Shown: positions 35,843 through 47,845 of the stretch, in pieces
How positions within the stretch are numbered: the stretch's first letter is position 1
How the letters are laid out: each line of letters opens with the position of its first letter
DNA from: Acarospora socialis
Taxonomy: Eukaryota; Ascomycota; Lecanoromycetes; Acarosporales; Acarosporaceae
DNA length: 64,000 bases
NCBI GenBank assembly: GCA_025617375.2
Contig: JAMYGW020000005.1
Coordinates: forward strand, 310,001 to 374,000
Direction: 5' to 3'
Position numbers and translations under genes: made by a program
Notes under the pieces: generated by a model
The model's database searches: none
Told to the model about the DNA's origin: nothing
What the model saw: only the letters and a program-made list of their open reading frames with translations

Positions 35843-36002
35843 GTCTAAACTGCTACACTGCGATGTTGATATTGGCGCATCGTGTGTCTAAGATGGCATG
35901 GCGTACTGTGCTTATCCAAGCTCTTTCTTTCTGGCTCTATATACCCTCTAATGCATCCATAACCTATCCTCCCCAAACTCCAAAAGTCAATGCGATGCAG
36001 CA

Positions 36003-37055
36003 TCAGTCCATCTCATCCAAACCTCCTCCCCCTTTCTCTATCCCATCCTCGCCTTCATCAACAAGGACGCCCACTAAGCATTCCGCCAGCATTCCCTCCC
36101 AGTTGACCCAGGGGTGCACCTCATTGAACAACGTCCCCGCCTCCCTGCCGGCAGCCCTCATCAACTCCCCCTCTCCACCCGGATGAAACGGTAGATACGG
36201 AGTAATGTTGTACACTTTGCCCTGCCACACGCTCCACGCGTCCCGCCCCTTGCGGCCGTTCATACGTTTTAACCGTGATGGTGGAACGCGGATCAGATGC
36301 GGGGGAAGGTTCGCGCCGCGGAGCGTCGACGCGGAAGAAGGAGATTTGGTGAGGAGCGCCCAGTCGAGAGGAGAGTGGCCAGGGGAGAGGATGACCTTTT
36401 TGCTTTTGCGGGCGTTTGGGGGCTGAGTCGATGTTGTTGGGGCGAGAGAACTGTTTGAGATGTGCTTGGTGGGTGACGCGCGGAGCACAGATGCTCCTGA
36501 AGGGGGCGGTACGCGTAAGGTTGAGGCCGGAGAGCGCGGGGATGGAGGTGCTCGGCGCGATGAGGGCTTTGGTGGTGGTCGTGGCGGTGGTGGCATGGAG
36601 GTTGGTGTTGGTTGGGAAGACTTCCGCCTCGCAGAGGTGCGCGTACCTAAAGACGGTGATGATACGCCGGTGGAAGGTATTGCCGGCGAAATAAGTAAGG
36701 GATCAGTGCGGGGTGGAGAGTTGTCGTTCAAGGATATCAAGGGTGTCGCTGAGAGCTTTCGACTATTTGGAGCTGTGGTTTCTGCGGTAAGGTCTGGAGT
36801 CGACTCGTTCAGTCGCAAAGAGGGCATGGATTCGCCACACCGCCCATTCCTTGAGACATCTCCCTCCTCCCTGCCTGAACTACCGTCGCTCCGTGGTGGG
36901 CTTTTGCCATCTACATCGAGTCTTATGCCGTCTGGTGTGACCAGCGCGCTCTTCCGTCGCCGTGATCCTAGTAGAGGGAGCCATGATACTGGCGGATGTC
37001 GGTAAATCAGAAAGGACAGTGAGGCGATCAGAACGCCGACGCTCAGATAGACCAT
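36003..37055 (-). CDS. Cytochrome b5-like heme-binding protein, membrane anchored (Irc21-like)
   Basis: One open frame of 350 residues. An N-terminal membrane segment (YLSVGVLIASLSFLIY) is followed by a long Pro/Ser-rich linker of about 220 residues (PPPPRPPPKPSSRR, many SP sites), then a C-terminal cytochrome b5-like domain at about residues 260-335. Its core is WSVWQGKVYNITPYLPFHPGGEGEL, with HPGG supplying one heme ligand and FNEVHPWVNWE the second His. The VHPWVN variant and the VYNITPYLPFHPGG block resemble yeast Irc21, linked to damage-response and azole phenotypes, so Irc21-like is a reasonable but unproven label. It is divergent from the next gene with only 167 bp shared, so the two are probably co-regulated. 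Confidence 0.88.
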   Translation of the reverse strand: MVYLSVGVLIASLSFLIYRHPPVSWLPLLGSRRRKSALVTPDGIRLDVDGKSPPRSDGSSGREEGDVSRNGRCGESMPSLRLNESTPDLTAETTAPNSRKLSATPLISLNDNSPPRTDPLLISPAIPSTGVSSPSLGTRTSARRKSSQPTPTSMPPPPRPPPKPSSRRAPPSPRSPASTLRVPPPSGASVLRASPTKHISNSSLAPTTSTQPPNARKSKKVILSPGHSPLDWALLTKSPSSASTLRGANLPPHLIRVPPSRLKRMNGRKGRDAWSVWQGKVYNITPYLPFHPGGEGELMRAAGREAGTLFNEVHPWVNWEGMLAECLVGVLVDEGEDGIEKGGGGLDEMD

Positions 37056-37222
37056 TTTATATTACTGAATTTGAAGTCTCCCAGTCAGGTCGCCCATCCG
37101 CACGCACAAAGCCAGCGGCTAATGTAAGCGCGGGCGGTGAGTGAACGACGGACCCTGAATGATATCATAAGCTTTAGGATGCAGGTTCAACACTCAAGCT
37201 ATCATGCACATTTGTACGAAAT

Positions 37223-37765
37223 ATGACCGCCAATATGATTCCTAGATTACTGGGTCGGTATCTTGTCTTAGCCCGTTGTCTGAACGAAGGTACGCATGTA
37301 TCAAGCCGACCACGACCAGCTATCCTTATCCCGGCGCGATTAAGGCCACCACTCCAGATTCGGAGGTTTGCCGCCAAAAGTGAAGCGGACAGCAAGATCG
37401 AAGAGTTGCAGGAACTGTAGGCTACTCGATACTTTACTAGTTACATCGCTCATGGTCTTCCAGTTACGCCACTGCAAAAGACGAGGTGATCTAGCTTATC
37501 ATCCTCAATTGACCGCCATGCTAGCGCTAACACAGATCTTCAGTTCGAAATAGCCTCGGAAGAGACGGAGAAGAAGACGGTTTACGCCGCAGATGATCGG
37601 GCAGCGGCGCAGGAAGAGTTAGCAAAGCTTAAGAAAGCTTTCAATGACGCTGTCGATAACTCACCTTCGGATATCAGTGCAGAGATAAAGAGTCGTGTGG
37701 GCCAGAGGATACGAGAGCTCGACCGGGCAATTGAGGCAATGGAGCAGGCTGCGCTTGAGGATTAA
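37223..37765 (+). CDS. Small coiled-coil protein, probable mitochondrial, unknown function
   Basis: Model: join(37223..37416, 37464..37485, 37544..37765), 145 residues. The middle exon is only 22 bp, and the three exons give one clean frame (EELQELYATAKDEFEIASEE). The N-terminus is rich in Arg with no acidic residue until residue 22, then RRFAAKSE, which looks like a mitochondrial presequence and cleavage site. The mature part is a charged helix or coiled coil (AADDRAAAQEELAKLKKAFNDAV, IKSRVGQRIRELDRAIEAMEQ). I do not recognise a named family. The start could also be the ATG four codons later. Confidence 0.82.
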
Positions 37766-38047
37766 TTGAGCCCCTTCGCAATATTGTCTCTTTATCAAAG
37801 GTGGTGTAGAACAGGCTATCGAAGACGATAGTGGAGTGCGGAAAGATTTCGATTCTATCATGATAGCGTATCCCATATGTAAATGGCCGTGTATACAGCT
37901 GGCTCGCTCAATCCACTCAAGTCGAATGTTGTTCCCGAATTTCCACCTCAAGTTAATACGGAGGTCGATGCAAGTAGAGACTTCACATCAGAACAAACGA
38001 GAAACTTTTTGGTTATATCCTGCCGTCACATACCAAGACTGTGTCAT
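37766..38047. other. Convergent intergenic region
   Basis: 282 bp between the stops of the mitochondrial-type gene and the FKBP gene. Nothing else was seen. Confidence 0.6.
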
Positions 38048-38590
38048 CTAAAGTTCGTCTTTCGAAACGCCCGCGATACCCATAAGTTCCGTCTCAAAGA
38101 CTGTAAGGTTGAAGTTAGTAAGACTAGAACGATATATCATCATCGCTTCTCAAGACATACCCAAGGTAGACCCTGGTGGAATTGGGCCCATTGCCCGATT
38201 CCCATATCCAAACTCCGGTTTAATCGTCAGAAGTCTCTTCTCTCCAACGCACATTCCAAGTAGACCTTCGTCCCATCTAAACACGCCAAGAACCCATCAT
38301 TAGTCTCTAGGTCATGCCTCGAGCTATACATCCTGCACGAACCCTTTGATGACCTGTCCCGTACCGACAGTGAAGCTCAATGGTGACCCTCGATCGTAGC
38401 TTGCATCAAATTCGGTTCCATCCGAAGCGAGAGTACCCCGGTAGTGCACCTCGATCTTATCACCTCTCTGCGTCTTGCGATCGCACTCGATGGGATTGGT
38501 TATCTTGACGTCCACTTCTTCGGCGTCAATTGCGCTGGCATACGAGGCGACGGTCGCGAGGACTGTTAGGGAGAGGGCTAGGAAACGCAT
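38048..38590 (-). CDS. ER-lumenal FKBP-type peptidyl-prolyl isomerase (FKBP2/Fpr2-like)
   Basis: Model: complement(join(38048..38100, 38161..38276, 38343..38590)), 138 residues, with introns of 60 and 66 bp. It catalyses proline cis-trans isomerisation during folding in the secretory pathway. The hydrophobic signal peptide is [20 protein letters not shown], cleaved near IDAEE. The FKBP core contains [36 protein letters not shown] and the PEFGYG loop. It ends VSKDEL, an ER retrieval signal. The start at 38,590 places the signal peptide at the terminus. An ATG 12 bp upstream is in frame. Length matches the Fpr2 family. Confidence 0.94.
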
Positions 38591-39678
38591 GGTTCGAGTC
38601 ACAGAACAATGTCAATGATAATATAGCAGGTGTTTATGAGATGGGCGATAGGAGGTCTCGATACAGTCGTGAAATATGCAGATCATCTTCCTGGGGAGAG
38701 ATAAACTTGTGGGTGATGTGGCTCGAAACGTGGCGGAGCCGCAGGGGAGACTAAATTAGTGCCCGTGAAAGGCATGCTGATGTTCCAATGATGGATTGGC
38801 CTGTCAAAGTTCAAGTTCAATACTACCGCAGTCGAGGGTTATCAGACGGCTGGCATATGTATAGAAAATGGATTTCTTGTCATCTAGAAGCAGATACAAT
38901 AATCCAACCAACAAAGATGCTGCGGAATTTGAACAAACTGTGTGGTCATGCGAGTATCGAAATGTGTCGATATTCTCAACGCCAATGCCTTAGGGATCTC
39001 CCTTCATCGCTCCTGTTCATGGAACTTTGCGGCTAAGCTGTTACTGAGGTGTGGCTAAATCTTTCGAACCTCCTACTGAACCAATTTGAAGGAGAGAGCT
39101 CGAGTAACAGATGTGCTCGTCCTACTCCTTCCCAGCGAAAACCAACAGCATTGCAGCATCTAGACCACCGATCCCTAGAACCATACATTGTGATCCGCAG
39201 AGGATATAACGCCCTGATATTGCTGCTACATGTAGAATTGCAAAGCTTGAGAACTCCATGCTTGATGAGCCATAGAAATGAAGAAGGTGTCCTGTGGGCT
39301 CCCCCCAAGGAGATAGACTGTTGCAGATAAAACGATGCTCACCAGGTTGGACAATGTAAGTGCTAGTGATTTGAGTGAAGTGTCAAGAAGCTGCTAAGTG
39401 ATCAATATCCTGATTCATTCACAGCCAGATGTGTTACCACTAGTGCCAAAGTCATAACCCATCCTAGGTCTCGTAGTTCGTTCCTTCCACACAATTTCTT
39501 CGCACACATTTCCTACCTACACAACACCCTGCAACGCAAATGAGAACAACACACCTAGACATCCATCTGTACTCATGTGCTTAGCTTACTACCAGCTTTT
39601 GCATGGCCTGGAAGACTTAGAGCGTGCTCGAAAACCCATAGCTAGTGTTTCGTATCTTTCACTTCCGCATCTTCAAAC
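38591..39678. other. Long divergent intergenic region
   Basis: 1,088 bp between the FKBP and USP start codons. Short open frames do not resemble proteins. It presumably contains both promoters. No RNA gene was seen. Confidence 0.5.
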
Positions 39679-42136
39679 ATGGTTTCCAAGGCCGAGAAGA
39701 TGGCGCAACAAGCCGCCCTTCAGCACTTGAGGAAGAGACAGGCGGACAAAGCAGCCAAGAACAGCAAGTGTGCAAAGGTAGCATCACTGCTCTTCGCAGA
39801 AAAGCTTTCGACTGATCTTGATATCAGTTCGACGGGCAACTGACACAACAGCAAACCAGATCAGTGGCGACTGGTACGAAACGCGAGAGAGAAAACGATG
39901 AAGAAAGGAAAGTACAACCTAGCGGCAAGAGACTGAAGGTATATGATCTGACAGACTGTGCTGAATGAATTCACTGAAATGGAAATATTTAGATTACAGG
40001 CTCACAAGTTCTGCAAGACAAGTCTACGAACACATGGATCAACAGGCCAAGTAGACAGGTGGTCAACAAGCCAAAGAGTCAGGTGCAGCCTGAGTACAAG
40101 GGTTCCAAACAGATTCGAGTATGGGAGCTTTGATTGCTGTTTGCATTTATTCAGTAAGTTTGACAGCTAATATTCAGTCAGGGTTATTTACCGCCCCGCC
40201 AGCAGGGCATCATAAGGCCACAGGCAAGAGACCAGAGCGGTCTGCAAACAGCAAAGCGCACCGGCTCGCAGGACGGTTGCCGTGAGAAAGGAGCCAACCA
40301 GGTCAGAAGGTGGACTGCTCCCCGCAATGCCAGCTGGGTACGTGACATGTGTAGGGGGCCTCCGGTAAGTTGTCCATTCTCAATATTCCGACGTAACACC
40401 TGTTTAAAGGCATTGGCAAATTGCTTATTCTTTCGCGATTAAGCGTGCGTCGGCACAAGCTCCAAAGCCCACGTTCAAGGTGCTCCAGGCGATCACGCCA
40501 ACGCCTGACTCTGCTTTCCCGACAGCGGAGAATGGCAGCAAGGCAATCGTCGAAAGCAATGAGAAGAGCCCTGCCAAGTCTATCAAAGCCATTAAAGTCA
40601 TTGACGCGGGCAGCGGGTTGGCGCCCAAGACAGTCAAAGACGACAATATCCATGGGCTGTCACAAGGCAAGAAGAGACTTGCGGACACAGACCTGGAGAG
40701 TCATGACCGAAAAAGGACGAAGCAGATTTCTGACCCCTCCAGCAACCGAAAACAATCCGGGGGAAATGGAAAAGAGGACGGGAATCTGATGTCGAAGGTT
40801 ACTCCAGAGGCCCCCAGCCCCAAGCGAGGAGCCGAAGAAGACCTCGAGGGGAAACAGCGGAAGAGGCAGAAGACCGCTTCCGAGCTGGGCAGAGATGGGC
40901 TATCTGCAGCCCAAGTTGCCCAAGACAGGAAGGTGCGGCAGAGAGCCGCTGGCCTGCGTAATGCATCCAACACTTGCTACTACAACGCAGTTCTCGAGAC
41001 CCTGGTGCAGACTGAGCCGGTTAGAGAGTTCTGCTTGGCAAGGGCGGATGACATCGCCAGTACAGTTGGCAGCGATGTTGTGGTGGGCAAGCACACCACA
41101 AGACAAAATGCGCAGACGCAGGCCCAGGTGGCTGACCTCTGCGTAAATGTTGATCCGGACGATGTGTGAGTAGAATCCAAAGATTATGAACGTCGCGGCA
41201 GCTGAATGTGCTACAGCAACATGGGCGCTCATATGGGCAAGCTGTTCAACAGCATGTACTTTGAGCCACAAGTCGAGGGCGAGGAAGTTATCTCGCCCTA
41301 TGTCTGCAGCCAGGCATATGGCCGGATCCACCCAGGATTCGATGGGCATCAGCAGCAAGATTCTGCCCAGTTCTTGACGGACGTGCTGATGAGACTGGTC
41401 CAAGAAGACCGTGCGGCGAATCAGCTCGCACCTAATGAGAAATCGGTGGTGGAGTCTGCATTCGAAGGGGAAGAATGTCGAACAGTATGTATAATACCAT
41501 ACAATAAAGAAACAGATGACTGATTAATATAGCTGGTCTGCACGGGGTGCCAGAAGATCTCACTGAGAGATGGGAAGTTTCGACTCCTGGGCCTGAGCTT
41601 ACCACAACAGACCTCACGTACCCAGGAGGCCAGGACCTTAACGGAATGCTTGGATAAGTACGTAGAGGAGGTCCGACTTGCTGGCTACAAGTGCGAGCAT
41701 TGCAACCAGCTCGACCAAACAAGGAGCTCCACCAGGATGAAGTCGGCCCCACAATACCTTGCCATGCAAGTGCTGCGTATGGCATGCGATGAAACGACGT
41801 CCTGGCGCCCACGAAAGCTCATGGACACCGTGGTTTTTCCAGAAACAGTTGATCTGGCACCTTGGACCACAGGTTCAGAACCACAGGTGTATGAACTATA
41901 TTCTGTTATAGAACACATAGGAAGTTCGTGAGTAATGACTCAAGTTCTGTAGCGCCGGCGGTGTGCTGACTTTGTCTGATAGCACCGATTCGGGCCATTA
42001 CGTTGCTTGTGTTCAGCAAAAAGATGGGCAATGGACACATTATAATGACGACAACGTACAGGGGTTTGAAATCTCACAAATATTAAAGATCAACCCATAC
42101 CTTCTCTTCTATAGGAGAAAAGAATCAAGGTCATGA
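39679..42136 (+). CDS. Ubiquitin carboxyl-terminal hydrolase, USP/UBP family (C19)
   Basis: Tentative model: join(39679..39777, 39828..39938, 39993..40118, 40182..40337, 40444..41165, 41217..41484, 41533..41927, 41983..42136), 676 residues. The Cys box is GLRNASNTCYYNAVLETLVQ (nucleophile Cys codon 40,975-40,977). HQQQDSAQFL is the conserved second block. Two CxxC pairs (LVCTGC, KCEHC) form the usual zinc-binding fingers. The His box is SGHYVACVQQ with HYNDDNV. The N-terminal about 300 residues are Lys/Ser-rich and probably disordered with nuclear signals (KREREND, KRKRQK-like). Exons 5-8 are well supported. Exon 4 is uncertain: an alternative acceptor at 40,178 with a GTGAGA donor also keeps a frame. 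It cleaves ubiquitin from substrates. The orthologue is not identified. Confidence 0.85.
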
Positions 42137-42280
42137 GTTCAGTGGTGGTTTTTTCTCACTTGTACAATGGTATGGTCCAAGCGAAAGAACCGCAAAGAGT
42201 CACGTGCTTTGGTGACTTTCACGCTACTCACTTCGCGTGTTCGGTATCAATTGTTTATTACTCCACCATCCACCATCAAC
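42137..42280. promoter_or_regulatory. Short tandem intergenic spacer, USP to Srs2-like
   Basis: Only 144 bp separate the stop of the protease gene from the helicase ATG, so the helicase promoter must be compact or lie within the protease gene's 3' end. A cacgtg site lies at about 42,201. Confidence 0.4.
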
Positions 42281-45200
42281 ATGGACCTCATCCTAGCCGG
42301 CCTGAATGCCGCACAACGAACCGCTGTCACTTCCCCAGCTGACGTTCTTCAAGTCCTTGCTCCTCCTGGCTCTGGAAAAACGAAAACGCTTACAGCGCGT
42401 GTCGCCTACCTATTGTCAACTGGCTACCGACCATGGAACATACTGTGCCTGACCTTTACGATCAAGAGTGCTCGGGAAATGCGCGAGAGGATCGCAAAAT
42501 TAATAGGGAACGGCCTAGAAGCAAAGATCGTTCTTGGAACGTTTCATTCAGTTTGTCGCCGGTATCTGGTAACGTACGGTCACTTGATTGGCATCGAGAA
42601 GCATTTCGGAATAGCAGACAGTGCGGATAGTCTCGGCATCATCAAGGTAAGCACGACTTACAGGGACAAGGGGATCTGCGACCCTAATTGACTCCTGTCG
42701 CAGCGCATCATCAAGCGCTTTAAGCTGAACATTGAACCCACAGCCGCTCGAACTCGAATATCCAGATCCAAAGCGCAGGGGACAAGTTTTACGAACTCAC
42801 ACTCGACGCCAAAGAAGAACCTTGAGCAACAGGAGTTCGTGCAAGTGTTTGCCGAATACGAGTCAGCATTGACAAAAGCGAACCTTCTGGACTATGACGA
42901 CTTGTTGCTGCGATGCGTCGAACTCCTTCGGCAACACCCATCCTGCGTGTCCAATGTGGAAGCGGTCCTCATCGACGAGTTTCAGGACACCAATTTAGTT
43001 CAATTCGACCTCATGAGACTTTTTGCGGTGAAAAGAAAACGAGTCACTATCGTGGGCGATCCGGATCAGAGTATCTATGGCTTTCGGTCAGCAGAGGTAC
43101 AAAACTTGATGCGGATGCGGAAACAGTACCCGGACACTCTCGTCGTGCTATTGGAAGAGAACTATCGGTCTTCGGGAGCCATACTCCTCAGTGCTTTGGA
43201 AGTCATCCAGCAAGACGAGTCAAGGCCCAAGAAACCGCTACTACCTACACATTGTGTTGGAACATATCCTGTCTTGCGGAAGTTGCCCTCAGCTGCGATC
43301 GAGGCAGCCTGGATAGTCTCGGAGATCACAAGATCAGTGCATGTGACTGGCAACCTCCTGACATACTCCGACTTTGCCATTCTTATACGTTCTGCAGCCC
43401 TTTCGCGGCATATCGAGACAGCGATGGGTAAAGTAGGCATACCATATCGCATGGTCGGTGGCTATAGATTCTTCGACCGAGTTGAGGTTAAGGTTCTACT
43501 CGACTACCTTCGAACAATATGCCAACCTGACAACAGTGACGCTCTGGCCAGAGTTATCAATGTTCCTCCTCGAAGAATTGGAGAAAGCACGATCAAAGCA
43601 CTTCTTGAAGAAGCAGAGACGAAACATACTACGCTGTGGAGGCTGATCAAGGGAGCTGTTCAAGGTCACCTAAACTTGAAGACGAAGCTCACCCCATCTA
43701 CCGAGAAAGCCATTGGCTCACTTATCAACACTATTGTGACGTTGCGGAAGAGGCTTATAGATCCCGACTCCCGTCAGTCACCAAAAGAGTTGCTGGAAAG
43801 TGTCATAAAGAAGCTCGGGTTCCGAGAGTATATCGAGAAATCTCATCCCGAAGACCACGAAGCGCGCTGGACGAACGTCGAAGAGCTGATAGCCCAAGCA
43901 GCGGATTCAGTTGCATCCGAGGATGCAGAGGCTGATATGCTTCCGGAGGTTGAAGGATTGGAGCAGCAGCAGCGCTCACCGTCCATGGAGGCTCTTTCCC
44001 GATTTCTCGCTCACGTTGCGTTGTCGACTGAGTTGAAAGAAGATGAAGAGGACGAGCCACGATCAAAGGTCACCATATCAACTATACATGCCGCGAAAGG
44101 CCTTGAATGGTCGGTGGTTTTCATACCGGCGGCATACGAAGGATCAATTCCTCACTCCCGAGCAGAAGACACTGACGAAGAGCGCCGATTACTCTACGTT
44201 GCCATGACTCGGGCAAAAGCGCTGCTTTATATCAGTTGTCCAATGAAGAACTCACAACATGGTAATTTACCCACGTTAAGCAAGAGGGTACCTTCAAGAA
44301 AGCTAACTCGCGCACAGATAAGACTACACTCTCCCCATTCCTGTCCATCAAGTCATTAGCGTCGCACCTTGACTGTAAAGGACCTTCATTCACAGTTGAC
44401 GTTATACAGTCAATCTCTTATATCCTACATCGAATTTGCCCTTCAGAAGCAGATATTATCCAGGGTTGCAAAGCCGTCCCGAACACGGAAGACTACTTCT
44501 GGCCTTCCAACGGGGATGAAAACCCAGAAGAGGATGGCGCTGCATGGAATAGTACCGATGGTACTAAAGCACACACCACACATCAGCAGGCATTCAAGAG
44601 ACGTCGAGTGGGACTAGGCGAGCGGCCAGAAAACCCTCTGCCGAATCAGTCATCTACCTACACATCCAGGGTCACAGGATATTCGGTTACTATGCAAAAT
44701 GCAACAACATTCTCCGTATCCTCCACTTCGATCCATAGCGGCTTCACCACTGCCGGAGCCCACCTCCAGGATCTTGCTCATCGCAAGCCTGGAAGTGCCA
44801 CGGAGATCGATCAAGACACACGCTCAAAACGCAAATCTACCGATCAGTCTTCAACTGGCAACAAGAAAATCAATGCTTCGTTCAAGCAAGATTGCAGAAG
44901 GCAGTTAAACACGGTCAACAGTGGTCAAGGTACCTTGTTGAGTTTCTTCGGCCAACCTTCGAACGGGGGCTATGCTTCTAGAGAGCATCCTGCCGGGCAA
45001 GCGTCCCCAGCGCCTTTGGTGGCGTCGCGACCAGCCGAAACGCTACCTAAATTACGACATGGAGCACCGCCAATCTCGAAACCGAGAGAGCCAATGCTAC
45101 CCATACCACAGCCACTTGCAGAGCATCGATTGAAGTCTGCACCGATGCACATCCGACCTTCTAAGATACCACAAGGACCCGACCACACAACAAACCCGTA

Positions 45201-45471
45201 CCCATTCTTCTCAAGCTCACCTCCTCCAATCGAGAGCCTTATAGGAGAGGCAGAAATCAGTGAAGACACGTCCTACAATCAGAATCTTACACAGACGGTA
45301 TCTCAGATTTCTGACATACGTCCGGCTACGACATTCCATGCCACGACTACCGCACAAATTCGGTCCTCTCAGGCTACAGCCAAGACTCTAGGTGTTCGGC
45401 GAAGCATGAACGGATGGACTAATCGAGGAGGACATAGCTTCTCTGTTCCTGGTCGAATAAATGGTCGGTAA
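42281..45471 (+). CDS. UvrD/Rep superfamily 1 DNA helicase, Srs2-like
   Basis: Model: join(42281..42646, 42704..44261, 44318..45471), 1,025 residues. It is a 3'-5' helicase. Yeast Srs2 strips Rad51 from single-stranded DNA and limits recombination at forks. Helicase motifs are in order: Q-motif LNAAQRTAV, Walker A APPGSGKT (27-34), Ia LTFTIKSAREMRERI, Walker B DEFQDT (near 212), III GDPDQSIYGFRSA, IV ENYRSS, V STIHAAKGLEWSVVF and VI VAMTRAK. The C-terminal about 370 residues are low-complexity and contain a canonical PCNA-interacting box, QGTLLSFF, at about residues 845-852 (44,926-44,949). That supports an Srs2-type anti-recombinase over a mitochondrial or other UvrD. It lies just downstream of the USP gene. 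Confidence 0.93.
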
Positions 45472-45810
45472 GAACTTTCCAACGGACTAGATGAGAATAC
45501 GAACATTACACACATTATACTACACAAGGCTAGCACACAGGGAGAGGCACCCTGAGTAATCGAAGCTCAGCGTATTACTAGAGATGGCGTTACATCTAGC
45601 GCAGCGAACGGAGGACTAGGGAGCCGGAACGGTGGCGCAGAACTACAGGTGCTGGAGTACAGTTGCATTAGCATGACATGGAAGGAAGTAAAGCAGGAGC
45701 TGGTGGGATAACCCAATCGTGGCATGGGAACAAGCAGGGGTTGTGTGTAGAGTCGCTTTGCTTCTTGGTTTTAGTTAGGTCTCTTTCTCCTCGTTGAGGT
45801 CCGGCGGGAA

Positions 45811-46024
45811 GTTGTTGATCGGGTAGGTTGAGATCAGCCGCAAGGTAATCTCCCAGCCCTGGAGCCAACTGTCCTACTACCTCGTTCTTATTCTCCCTTT
45901 GGACAGCGCTGCTTTCTTCTTTGTTTGTACTGGTGGGGTGTTGTTGATCGGGTGGGTTGAAGATGGCTGGAAGGCGGTCTCCTCATCCTGGATCCAACCC
46001 TTCAGACACCTCATTTCTCAACGA
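45811..46024. repeat. Imperfect direct repeat, 2 copies of about 85 bp
   Basis: Copies at 45,811-45,895 and 45,940-46,024, offset 129 bp. Both start gttgttgatcgggt and continue with alignable sequence (aaggtaatctcccagccctgga against aaggcggtctcctcatcctgga). Likely an old local duplication. Confidence 0.65.
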
Positions 46025-47684
46025 AGGTCTATCAGTGCTCCTTCCGCGTTCGTCTTATGCGCATAACTCTAATGGCTTGTTTCCCTACTGCCTCATTTTA
46101 GCCGCAGATTTACTCAAGATATGGTTGGAGCATCTCATGATGGGAGGCGTGTACAGCACTCGGCTTATGTATTTCCACTGTGGCGGAGTTTAGTCCTGCA
46201 GAGACGTTCTTTTGCAGCTCTACAATTTCCTGTTCGCCATGCCGAGAAAGGAGGAAAGATATCTGCGCCAACCGGCCGGTATAGCTTTACAAAACCACTT
46301 ATTTGCATCTTTGAAATTGAGTCTGCTGACTCCTGACTCTGTTCTGTACTCAGCAAATCTACGGCAATTTGACCTTACATGAGCCGAGTATGAAGTTCTT
46401 CACTATCTCCAACAGCCACCCTAAGAGCTTGCCCTATTTCTGGGCTTGAAAAGGCTTGCAAAACAAGAGCTATACTTTGAGCATACGTGGTCCTCTTCTC
46501 GATACGTCAAGGTGGTTTACAATACCGTCAAGGCGAGGATGATATAGCAGGTGCCGAATTCCTGTGCTGTGGTGCGTATTGTTATCCTTCAAGGACTGTT
46601 TCCGATTTGATTGTCTCATGCCGTGTCCTCTGCTCTGGTAGCAACTGCGGCTGGGTCTCTATGACGAGAACTCAATGGGTTAGGGCTATGAGCGTCGGGT
46701 TTCGGGGTGTGCATCCAAGTCAGGCACCGGCTGGTTTTGGCTTAGACCTAGGGCACAGTTCGTATCACCTCGTCCTGGGTAGATGAATGGTAATATGGAT
46801 TTACAGACCAGTTCTGTAATATAGTACCATTGTCATGCTCGACGCTATCAGTGTTGATAATAATAAGACTGAAGCCAGGACTATGCCCTACATCAAATAC
46901 TTCAAGATTCTGTTGCGTTCGTGAAGATCCAACGCACCTCACTAAGGTAGGGTAGGGCAGGTCCCGAATGTAGCACGCCCTAGCTCCTTTTCCTAAGACG
47001 GCCTAACTGGTCTTCCCCAACACCACATCTTGCTACAAGCACGTCAAGATGTTCATTGTCCAGCAAAGGGAGAGGTGCTCTTTTCGTTGAATACAGCCCT
47101 TGTCATCATACAAAGGGTCTACATATCGCAATACAGTATGCCTCACTTCCGCAATGTCGGAAATTGGCGGGCGTTTCATTAACAACCTTTGAGATCACCA
47201 TGATCACTCATCTCTTTGCAATGAACCGCAGGCTCGATCGTCATGAATTCGGCCTAACAAATAATTCACTTGTGGCGGAGTTATGGAGCGGCCGTTTTCA
47301 GAGCCTCTTTCATCCCTTATGATTGCGCCTGTCGCGAAAACAGCGTCAATCGAGCAGCCAAACGAGAGCGGGAAACATCATGAAGGCCAAAGAATCTCTT
47401 CCAGAACATTTTGAATGGTCTTTAGTGGAGTGAGAGTCTTCATCATCTCAGACAGCTACACTGCTGCGCATGGCCAAGCCACGGGAATTATTGAAAAGGA
47501 AACCTTCCATGGTGCTGGTGAAACGGCATGTTGAAGAATCACCGTCTCTTACTTCTGGCTCCAGCCTCTCCTCGACAAGCACATCTTGAAGATAAGCCGT
47601 TATTGTGTCTGAGCAGGGTGAAATGTCAGAAAACCTACAACTACGATAGAAGCATGGCTCATCCTGAATGAACAGGCTCTACTC

Positions 47685-47721
47685 TATAAAACCAGGCGTT
47701 ACCCATCTCTTCTCTATAAAA
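47685..47721 (+). promoter_or_regulatory. Paired TATA boxes upstream of secreted-protein ORF
   Basis: ctctataaaa occurs twice 30 bp apart (TATAAAA at 47,685-47,691 and 47,715-47,721), 125-160 bp before the ATG at 47,846. A strong TATA context is common for inducible secreted-protein genes in fungi. Confidence 0.5.
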
Positions 47722-47845
47722 GACGCGCTCTGATTCCACGGTTGCACCCCACACAGAACCTCCTATCCCAAGCACTCCGCAGGCTTCCCCCAAGTTCTTC
47801 TCCTTCCAAAGCTTTCGATTTCTCGTTCTATCATACCCACACACT

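Larger units (their letters stand above)
45472..47845. other. 2.4-kb gene-poor region
   Basis: No convincing gene. It contains an imperfect direct repeat (separate entry), scattered short frames, and near its right end the promoter of the secreted-protein gene. Confidence 0.5.
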
